Below, piece by piece: positions 1 to 5,715 of a stretch of 5,715 bases of DNA (position 1 is its first letter; the number at the start of each line of letters is the position of its first letter). A program made the translations under genes and the position numbers. The notes under the pieces were generated by a model. The model was not told the origin of the DNA. It made no database searches and saw only the letters and a list, made by a program, of their open reading frames with translations. The DNA lies in NCBI GenBank assembly GCA_018659505.1, contig JABJMI010000742.1:1-5715 (forward strand), in the 5' to 3' direction. Source of the stretch: Planctomicrobium sp. GTDB taxonomy: Bacteria; Planctomycetota; Planctomycetia; Planctomycetales; Planctomycetaceae.

Positions 1-84
1 AACTCTATGTTAGAGACTCCAGAAATCTGGAACACAATCCTCGCCAAAATGATCGAAGTCCGAGACGCACACGGTTGGGCGTGA
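1..84 (+). CDS. C-terminal end of an unidentified protein (5' end outside window)
   Basis: An open frame enters from the left edge and ends at a TGA at 82-84, giving 27 residues that finish with ILAKMIEVRDAHGWA. The composition (charged residues alternating with aliphatic ones, two Trp, no rare-codon clutter) looks like a real amphipathic C-terminal helix. A strong intrinsic terminator on the same strand begins about 30 bases after the stop, which supports a genuine gene end here. I do not recognise the family from so short a piece. The ATG at 7-9 is in frame, but there is too little sequence to be a start. The gene converges on the permease gene, so the two are not in one operon. Confidence 0.6.
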   Translation, partial: NSMLETPEIWNTILAKMIEVRDAHGWA

Positions 85-115
85 ATCTGCACTATCGATT
101 GACGAAAATTTACAT

Positions 116-159
116 CTGCGAGAATCGAATACAGATTTCGGTTCTCGCAGTTTTTTTTT
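116..159 (+). terminator. Rho-independent terminator of the left-hand plus-strand gene
   Basis: A left arm at 116-129 (CTGCGAGAATCGAA) pairs with a right arm at 137-150 (TTCGGTTCTCGCAG). This makes a 14-bp stem with a single G-U pair and a 7-base loop, followed at once by nine T residues (151-159). It lies 31 bases after the stop of the plus-strand gene and 4 bases from the convergent permease stop. On the minus strand the hairpin is followed only by a mixed AT stretch with one run of four T, so termination of the permease transcript by the same hairpin is possible but weaker. Confidence 0.92.
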
Positions 160-163
160 GCAC

Positions 164-1717
164 TTAAGTTCCAGCTATCAGCTTTAATCGGCGGGCGATT
201 TCGAGTTGAGTGCCTGCCATGAATATCCCGGTCGCGTATAGGACTGGACTTATCTCTGCGAGACTTCCCTGATCCGCTGAGGCGATTAAATTCATCGCAC
301 CGGCGACAAATGGCGTGACCACCATTCCGACAATCAGAGTTAAACCGACCGCCATTGGTAAGGCTCCCCATTTGGCGATCAGGGAGCAAAGCACGGTGAG
401 GTGGCTCATGATTATCAATAATGATATGCCAAGCACCATCTTTTGACTGTAGACAACCAATTCTCCGTGACCGATTCTTTTAACGAAATACTCGGTGATC
501 AAAAGTGCAATCACTGTCGGGATGATCGCAATCACACAACCTAAAAGTTTGGAATAGGAAATCTGCCCTACCGATTGCGGCAGCATCAACAGCGTCGGCA
601 GCGTGCCAAGTTTTCGTTCGGTGTGGTAGAACTGCGATGCGAACAAAAGAACTTCCACAACTAGAATGATTAACAAAGAATCACGGGCAAATTGTCCTCC
701 GTCTACCTCAGCAAACCTTCTGAGTTCATTCGTATAGTCAAAACATAGATAGATCCATAATGGAAGAAAAATCAGCTTCAGCAGAATTAAAGTGGGACCA
801 CCAGCGAGGAAATAAAAATCTTTCCACCCCTTCGCAAGTTTCCAAGGACGGCTAATTAAAATAGACCAACGTTTCTTCTCTGAAGAATGAGTCACTCGAT
901 GCGGTTCGAGTTGATGTGGACTCCAAACAATTTTGCTGAAGCGAATCCACGCCAGAGAAAACAATATGAACCCGATAATCATCGAGAATATTAATTGCTG
1001 ACTAAAGATGTGATAAGAACCATTCGGCTCAAAGATTCTTGAGATTTGCTTCGTAACTGAAACACGATAGTGAAGTGCTTCCATGCGATCGACCACATGC
1101 ACGACATTGCCTGATTTTGATAGAAATTGCAGATTGACTAATTGACTGACCGTATTTGCAATGGCAGGGGATGCTCCTAGAACAAGGAAAATCAATAGCA
1201 ATACAATTGCGGATGCTTCACTCGACTTTCGTGAAATGACTGATGCCAGGAGTGACAAGTTAGCGATGAGAAATAGAAACCCGGCCAGAGCAACGTAGGT
1301 CGCAAAAATTTGTGAGATCGTTATCCCGCCCAGCGTGATCGCGAGAAGTGCAAACGGAAATTGAGCGACAAAAATCAGGATTGTTGAAAGAACACGATTT
1401 GTTGACTTACCTAATAGAATTGCCAAGGGAGAAATGTTCGCCAGAAGCAACAGCCCGAGTGTTCCTTCTTCTTTCTCTTCTGTAATCGAGTTTGAAAAAT
1501 GACCAATCCCAGCCAGAGAGATCAATGCAATTCCGAGGTATGCAATAGATCGGAAGAACTCAAGCCCAGGGGCGGAGTAATCACTTGAGCGGACATGAGC
1601 TGCTAATAAGAATAGAAGCAAGATCACAATGCTGATCAGACGCACGACATGCGACTGTGATTTAAGGGCATCCCCACGAATGGATCGATTTAGGAGAGTC
1701 AGCGTTCCGCGAATCAT
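164..1717 (-). CDS. ABC-2 type transporter permease, two fused homologous halves
   Basis: This 517-residue inner-membrane protein has about 12 predicted helices in two six-helix sets: roughly 24-41, 57-75, 105-128, 136-160, 170-188 and 240-258, then 305-327, 346-364, 388-410, 426-448, 452-475 and 488-503. After the second helix of each set comes the charged motif typical of ABC-2 permeases: ITEEKEEGTLGLLLL (78-92) and HTERKLGTLPTLLML (365-379). So the chain looks like an internally duplicated permease that could form the whole membrane channel alone. A basic cytoplasmic linker (about 260-304) joins the halves, and an extracytoplasmic loop (about 189-238) lies before helix 6. The ATG is the first usable start, since an in-frame TAA lies three codons upstream; no clear Shine-Dalgarno sequence precedes it. 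It would need an ABC ATPase, and none is adjacent: fdsA lies upstream and a convergent gene downstream. The substrate cannot be told from sequence. The family call is secure; the exact helix count is by eye. Confidence 0.88.
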   Translation of the reverse strand: MIRGTLTLLNRSIRGDALKSQSHVVRLISIVILLLFLLAAHVRSSDYSAPGLEFFRSIAYLGIALISLAGIGHFSNSITEEKEEGTLGLLLLANISPLAILLGKSTNRVLSTILIFVAQFPFALLAITLGGITISQIFATYVALAGFLFLIANLSLLASVISRKSSEASAIVLLLIFLVLGASPAIANTVSQLVNLQFLSKSGNVVHVVDRMEALHYRVSVTKQISRIFEPNGSYHIFSQQLIFSMIIGFILFSLAWIRFSKIVWSPHQLEPHRVTHSSEKKRWSILISRPWKLAKGWKDFYFLAGGPTLILLKLIFLPLWIYLCFDYTNELRRFAEVDGGQFARDSLLIILVVEVLLFASQFYHTERKLGTLPTLLMLPQSVGQISYSKLLGCVIAIIPTVIALLITEYFVKRIGHGELVVYSQKMVLGISLLIIMSHLTVLCSLIAKWGALPMAVGLTLIVGMVVTPFVAGAMNLIASADQGSLAEISPVLYATGIFMAGTQLEIARRLKLIAGT

Positions 1718-1741
1718 GAAGGCTTACACTATTAGTATCTG

Positions 1742-1747
1742 ATTATA
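1742..1747 (-). promoter_or_regulatory. Candidate -10 box of the permease promoter
   Basis: Read on the minus strand this is a perfect TATAAT, with its last base 24 bases before the permease ATG, so transcription would start near 1735 and leave a leader of about 18 bases. No good -35 hexamer is visible at 16-18 bases upstream; TTACAG at 18 bases is a poor match. A perfect 10-bp palindrome, TATTCGAATA (1752-1761), lies between the two positions. The gap is AT-rich, so a chance match is possible. No terminator is visible between fdsA and this box, so read-through from fdsA could also supply permease transcript. Confidence 0.35.
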
Positions 1748-1826
1748 AACATATTCGAATAGTACCTGTAATACGCCGACAGATTGAACTCTGTTTGGAT
1801 AAAAATCAAAATTTCGAAGGATACTT

Positions 1827-4721
1827 TTAATGTGCAAGTGACGACTTTGTGGCAGCAATCTTAACCGCACAATACTTGAACTCCGGAATCTTCCCATAAG
1901 GATCTAAAGCGTCAATCGTCAAGATATTTGCGGAAGCTTCGCGGAAGTGGAAGGGGATGAAGATGGAACCTGGTTCGACAGTGTGATCGCTGCGGGCTTC
2001 TAGTTCGATTTCTCCTCGACGCGATGAAACTCGAATCTGCTGACCATTCTCGATTCCATTGATCTCCAAATCTTCTGGATGAATGGCTGCGAACGCTACC
2101 GGTTCAATTGCATCCAGCGCGTCGCTGCGACGTGTCATACTGCCGGTATGCCAATGTTCAAGGACGCGTCCAGTCGTCAGCACGAGCGGATATTCTTCAT
2201 CTGGTAATTCTTTCGCTGGTTCATAAGCACATGGGACAAATTTCCCCCGTTTATTCGCTGTCGGAAATCCATCGCCGAAAAGGATTTGCTCTCCATCGCT
2301 AGTCTCAGCATCTTTGCAGGGCCAAAGTTTGCCTGTGTTCCCCAAAGCAGAATGGCTAAGAGTCGAGTAATTCTCAGTCAGAGAAGCGAACTCGTCGAAG
2401 ACTTCTGCGACATCGCTGTAATTCATGTCGCAGCCCATACGATTTGCGATTTCACAAATGATTTCCCAATCGAGTCTTGCCTCTCCGGGAGAGTCGAGAA
2501 CCTTTCGTCCCAACTGCACGCGACGGTCAGTGTTGGTGTACGTTCCTGTTTTCTCAAAGAAGGTACTCGCCGGGAGAATGACATCTGCGAACTCTGCAGT
2601 TTCCGTTAAGAAAATATCTTGTACCACCAAGAAGTCTAAATTCGCGAGAGCTTTACGGACCTTGTTCGCATTTGGATCAGAGAGAAACGGATTCTCTCCC
2701 ATGATGTACATCCCGCGTATTTCTTTCGCGAGTGCCGCCTTCATGATCTCGACAACGGTCAATCCCGGGTTTGGATCGAGTTCGACTCCCCAGCGTTGTT
2801 CGAACTTGTTCCGGATTTCGTCATTCGTGACCGATTGATAATCAGGGAAGACCATTGGAATCAGACCTGCGTCACTCGCACCCTGAACATTATTCTGACC
2901 ACGTAAAGGATGAAGTCCTGAGCCTGGTTTCCCGACGTTACCGGTGAGTAAGCAAAGTGAAATCAGTGAACGAGCGTTATCGGTCCCGTGAGTATGTTGT
3001 GAGATCCCCATGCCCCAAAAGACGAGCATGCTGCCGGCATCTCCAGTGGGGGTCGCTTCTCCGATGGTGTGGGCAATCGCTTCGATTTCATGCGGAGGTA
3101 TGCCACAAATTGTCGAGGCATGCTCCGGTGACCAGTCGGTCATGACGAGTTCTTTGAGCTCTGCAAACCCTTCGGTGAAATCGTCGATATACTTTTCATC
3201 GATGAATCCATCTCGAATTAAGCAGTGCATGACGCCATTGTAAAATGCAACATCGCTGCCGGGGTTGATCTGCGCGAAGTGTGTTGCGTATTGGGTGAGA
3301 TCATGGTCGCGGACATCGACGATGATCAATTTCGTCCCGCGTTCCGCGGCTTCTTTAATGAAGGTCGCTGCCACTGGATGATTTGCAGTTGTATTGGAAC
3401 CTGTCACTAAACAGACAGCGGAGTTCTCGACATCAGCGAAGACGTTCGTCACCGCACCAGAACCGATTGTCTCCATAAGCGCAGCGACAGACGAGGCATG
3501 ACAGAGTCTCGTACAATGGTCGATGTTGTTGGTTCCAAAACCGGCACGGATCAATTTTTGGAATAGAAACGCTTCTTCATTCGAGCATTTTGCGGAACCG
3601 AAACCTGCCAGTGCGTTGCCACCGTGTTCGCTTTTAATGTTAAGCAACTTTGATGCGACAAGATCGAGTGCTTCGTCCCATGTCGATTCGCGAAATGCTG
3701 CATACACATTTTCATCGGTGACGATTCCACCCGGCTTTTTCTTCTTGCCGGAGATTGAAGTTTTCACCTCTGCGGAGAGTGCCTCCTTCGGGTAGTATTC
3801 TTCGCGGCGAATGAGCGGCATGGTGAGTCGTTGCGGGTGCATGGTGTAATCCCAACCATAGCGACCTTTCACACACAAGCGACCATGATTCACCGGGCTT
3901 TCGCGACCATCCGCTTTGATGATCGAATTCCCTTGTTTCTGATAGGTGATTGAACAACCAACACCACAATAGGGGCAAACGCTATCTACATTTGCGATCG
4001 GGAGTTTAACTTTAAAACCCGACTTCGCATTTGCCTTATGAGTCAACGCATCTGTCGGGCAGGCGGCTGCACATTCTCCGCAGGAAACGCAAGTACTTTC
4101 ACCCATTAAGTTATTGAGATCGAAGGAGATTTGTGCAGTGTAGCCTTTTCCTGTGCGACTGATGACATCATTCGATTGAATCTCATCACAGGCACGAACA
4201 CAGCGATCACACATAATACACGCTTGATGATCGACAAAGATCACGGGAGAAGAATCATCGTGTTGTTTTGGTGTCTCAGTTCGAAATTCACGAAAGAGCG
4301 AAAGGGTCTCATTGACAGAACTTCCAGCTTCATCAATCAATCCGTACTGCTGACCAAGCTCAGTCAACAAGTTGTTTTTCGGAAGAGTTTTATCGTCCTC
4401 TGTTTCGGTTTCTTCATAATCACTCAGCAAAAGTAAGGTGAGCATGCTGCGGTGTTTGTTCACTTTCTCGTTGTTCGTTTCAACGGTCTGTCCCGGTTCG
4501 CATTCGCGCATGCAGGATGGTGCAAGTGTTCGCGCACCAACATCGACAACGCACATTCTGCAAACACCAACTGGGTCCATTCTTTCTGAATGACACAGTA
4601 CCGGGATATCGATTCCCTGATCGCGGGCTGCTTCCCAGATTGTTGTGCCGGCTGGAACGCTGACTTCTTGACCATCGATTGTTAGTTCAACTGACTGTGC
4701 GGTCGCTGTCTCAATTGACAT
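1827..4721 (-). CDS. fdsA: NAD-linked formate dehydrogenase, alpha (catalytic) subunit
   Basis: This 964-residue protein (also named FdhA/FdhF) oxidises formate to CO2 at a Mo- or W-bis-pterin site. Domains in order: [2Fe-2S] ferredoxin with C43, C54, C57, C70; a linker where the usual His-Cys3 cluster motif is absent (about 97-128); a two-cluster ferredoxin part with C168/C171/C174/C178 and C211/C214/C217/C221; the Mo-proximal [4Fe-4S] site C249/C252/C256/C283 with K285; the molybdopterin oxidoreductase domain; and a C-terminal pterin-binding domain. Formate dehydrogenase hallmarks are the metal ligand C407 with catalytic H408 (TRLCHAS, cysteine not selenocysteine), GMGISQHTHGTDN, PLRGQNNVQGASDAG (R607) and EHWHTGSMTRR (856-865). 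There is no twin-arginine signal, so it is cytoplasmic. The start is the ATG at 4719-4721, which has a good ribosome site; an ATG 17 codons earlier would add residues unlike the family and overlap fdsB by 62 bases. It overlaps fdsB by 11 bases, so the two are probably translationally coupled. An insertion of about 30 residues with a KKKK run lies around 307-345. Confidence 0.95.
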   Translation of the reverse strand: MSIETATAQSVELTIDGQEVSVPAGTTIWEAARDQGIDIPVLCHSERMDPVGVCRMCVVDVGARTLAPSCMRECEPGQTVETNNEKVNKHRSMLTLLLLSDYEETETEDDKTLPKNNLLTELGQQYGLIDEAGSSVNETLSLFREFRTETPKQHDDSSPVIFVDHQACIMCDRCVRACDEIQSNDVISRTGKGYTAQISFDLNNLMGESTCVSCGECAAACPTDALTHKANAKSGFKVKLPIANVDSVCPYCGVGCSITYQKQGNSIIKADGRESPVNHGRLCVKGRYGWDYTMHPQRLTMPLIRREEYYPKEALSAEVKTSISGKKKKPGGIVTDENVYAAFRESTWDEALDLVASKLLNIKSEHGGNALAGFGSAKCSNEEAFLFQKLIRAGFGTNNIDHCTRLCHASSVAALMETIGSGAVTNVFADVENSAVCLVTGSNTTANHPVAATFIKEAAERGTKLIIVDVRDHDLTQYATHFAQINPGSDVAFYNGVMHCLIRDGFIDEKYIDDFTEGFAELKELVMTDWSPEHASTICGIPPHEIEAIAHTIGEATPTGDAGSMLVFWGMGISQHTHGTDNARSLISLCLLTGNVGKPGSGLHPLRGQNNVQGASDAGLIPMVFPDYQSVTNDEIRNKFEQRWGVELDPNPGLTVVEIMKAALAKEIRGMYIMGENPFLSDPNANKVRKALANLDFLVVQDIFLTETAEFADVILPASTFFEKTGTYTNTDRRVQLGRKVLDSPGEARLDWEIICEIANRMGCDMNYSDVAEVFDEFASLTENYSTLSHSALGNTGKLWPCKDAETSDGEQILFGDGFPTANKRGKFVPCAYEPAKELPDEEYPLVLTTGRVLEHWHTGSMTRRSDALDAIEPVAFAAIHPEDLEINGIENGQQIRVSSRRGEIELEARSDHTVEPGSIFIPFHFREASANILTIDALDPYGKIPEFKYCAVKIAATKSSLAH

Positions 4722-5715
4722 GATTGGGGATCTCCTCTGGGAATTGCTTAAGCATCGACAGCACAGGTGCAAGTGCGACCTGTCCGAGTCCGCAGATTGA
4801 GGTCTCTAACAGCGTTTCATGCAGGTCGTCGAGGATTTCCAGTTGACTGGCGGGATAGTTTCCGGCGGAGACACCTTCCAATAATGTGACGCCTTTCTCA
4901 CTACCGATCCGGCAAGGGACACATTTCCCACACGATTCATTGCGAAAGAAACGAGTGATATTTGTCGCGATCTCATATAAATCACGATCTTCATGAAAGA
5001 CCATGATCGCCCCCGTGCCGAGCATACTTCCCGCTTTTTTAACAGCTGGGAAATCAATCGGAGTCGTGAGATGTTCCGGTTTCAGAAAGAGAGAACTCGC
5101 TCCCCCGGGAAGGAAGGCTTTCATTTGTTTTCCTTCCCGAATACCGCCAGCCATCTCGATGACTTGAGCGAATGTCGTCCCCATCGGAACTTCAAAGACT
5201 CCAGGAGAATTGACGTCGCCGGAGATACAAACAAATTTCAGTCCTTCGTATTCGCCTACACCTTGCTCCGCCCACCACGCGGGACCATTGCGAATAATAC
5301 CAGGAGCGACCGCGAACGTTTCGACATTATTGATAAGAGTCGGTTGTCCCCAGAGACCGACCGTTCCGGGGTAGGGGGGCTTATTGCGGGGTTCGCCGCG
5401 TTTGTCTTCCAACGCTTCGAGAAGTGCCGTTTCTTCGCCAAGAATATATCCGCCGGGGGAAACGAAAATTTCGAGTTCGAACTGCTGTCCTGATCCGGCA
5501 GCATTCTCTCCAAGAATTCCTAGTTCATAAGCATAATCAATGGCACGTTGCAGCTGTTTTTGCTCGGGACCGTACTCATGCCGGATGTAGACAATGCCTT
5601 GTTTTGCACCGATTGTGAGCCCTGCGAGTACCATGCATTCGATGACAAGATGCGGGGCGTGTCGCAAGATTTCACGGTCCTTGAATGTGCCAGGTTCGCT
5701 TTCATCGGCGTTGCA
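4711..5715 (-). CDS. fdsB: NuoF-like diaphorase (beta) subunit of formate dehydrogenase, N-terminus outside window
   Basis: 334 residues are visible. The frame stays open to the window edge and begins with the FMN-site motif CNADESEPGTFKDRE, so the gene starts beyond 5715; a TTG at 5665-5667 is not its start. The protein binds FMN and NAD(H) and passes electrons from the FdsA clusters to NAD+. Visible parts (numbered from the edge) are the rest of the Complex I 51-kDa domain, with GGYILGEETALLEALEDKRG and PGTVGLWGQPTLINNVETFA; an SLBB fold at about 159-216; and the C-terminal [4Fe-4S] site C262/C265/C268 (SCGKCVPCRIG) plus C308 (SICGLGQ). It ends 26 residues after C308 without extra ferredoxin modules, unlike the NuoF-type subunits of electron-bifurcating enzymes. 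The missing part should include the glycine-rich FMN motif. The overlap with fdsA argues for a formate dehydrogenase subunit rather than a Complex I NuoF, though sequence alone would fit both. Confidence 0.93.
   Translation of the reverse strand, partial: CNADESEPGTFKDREILRHAPHLVIECMVLAGLTIGAKQGIVYIRHEYGPEQKQLQRAIDYAYELGILGENAAGSGQQFELEIFVSPGGYILGEETALLEALEDKRGEPRNKPPYPGTVGLWGQPTLINNVETFAVAPGIIRNGPAWWAEQGVGEYEGLKFVCISGDVNSPGVFEVPMGTTFAQVIEMAGGIREGKQMKAFLPGGASSLFLKPEHLTTPIDFPAVKKAGSMLGTGAIMVFHEDRDLYEIATNITRFFRNESCGKCVPCRIGSEKGVTLLEGVSAGNYPASQLEILDDLHETLLETSICGLGQVALAPVLSMLKQFPEEIPNHVN
4731..4738 (-). promoter_or_regulatory. Ribosome binding site that sets the fdsA start
   Basis: Read on the minus strand this is AGAGGAGA, with GGAG ending 10 bases before the ATG at 4721-4719. 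It lies inside the 3' end of fdsB and decides between the ATG here and an in-frame ATG 51 bases upstream. Because it sits within translated fdsB sequence, ribosomes finishing fdsB could restart directly on fdsA. Confidence 0.75.

Noticed and set aside
1779..1794. Small hairpin ACAGA/TCTGT after fdsA as a terminator
   Set aside because: The stem is only 5 bp with a 6-base loop, and no T run follows on the minus strand.
2425..2838. Plus-strand open frame of 137 codons inside fdsA
   Set aside because: It lies fully antisense to a well-conserved part of fdsA, and its translation shows no recognisable domain. The other plus-strand frames within fdsA were rejected for the same reason.
4722..4772. 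Upstream in-frame ATG that would add 17 residues to FdsA
   Set aside because: The added residues (MHLCCRCLSNSQRRSP) are the fdsB 3' end read in another frame and do not resemble the family. The downstream ATG has a good ribosome site and yields the usual short lead into the [2Fe-2S] domain.
4993..5493. Plus-strand open frame of 166 codons inside fdsB
   Set aside because: It is antisense to the conserved NADH-binding and SLBB region of fdsB. Its translation is rich in Arg, Ser and Phe without any motif, as expected of a shadow frame.
5665..5667. TTG as the start of the NuoF-like gene
   Set aside because: The same frame continues upstream to the window edge with the strongly conserved CNADESEPGTFKDRE motif, so the gene is truncated by the window and does not start here.
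4711..5715. Electron-bifurcating formate dehydrogenase
   Set aside because: The NuoF-type subunit ends soon after its single C-terminal [4Fe-4S] site and lacks the extra ferredoxin modules seen in bifurcating HydB/HylB-like subunits.

Overview
The window looks like an ordinary bacterial chromosome segment, most likely from a planctomycete. That lineage call rests only on the style of the ABC-2 permease, the moderate base composition and the formate dehydrogenase arrangement; no marker gene fixes it. Three genes lie on the minus strand and one partial gene on the plus strand. No RNA gene, insertion sequence, CRISPR array or phage-like gene was seen.

Layout from the left. Bases 1-84 are the last 27 codons and stop of an unidentified plus-strand gene. 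A strong intrinsic terminator (116-159) follows it. The minus-strand gene at 164-1717 converges on this terminator and encodes a 517-residue ABC-2 type permease built as two similar six-helix halves; no ATPase gene is next to it. A 109-base gap (1718-1826) holds a candidate promoter for the permease and no gene. Then come two tightly linked minus-strand genes: a molybdenum/tungsten formate dehydrogenase catalytic subunit (1827-4721) and, transcribed before it, a NuoF-like diaphorase subunit (4711 to beyond 5715, cut by the window edge). The two overlap by 11 bases.

Together the two dehydrogenase genes match the core of a soluble NAD+-linked formate dehydrogenase (FdsA/FdsB type). Formate is oxidised at the Mo/W-bis-pterin site of FdsA, electrons pass through iron-sulfur clusters into FdsB, and NAD+ is reduced at the FMN site there. 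A NuoE-like FdsG is expected just outside the window on the right. No FdsC/FdhD sulfurtransferase or FdsD gene follows fdsA, where the classical fdsGBACD order would place them.

The most notable point is that the FdsA protein lacks the His-Cys3 [4Fe-4S] motif that normally follows its N-terminal [2Fe-2S] domain; an acidic stretch without cysteines is there instead. I found no evidence for a wholly new system.
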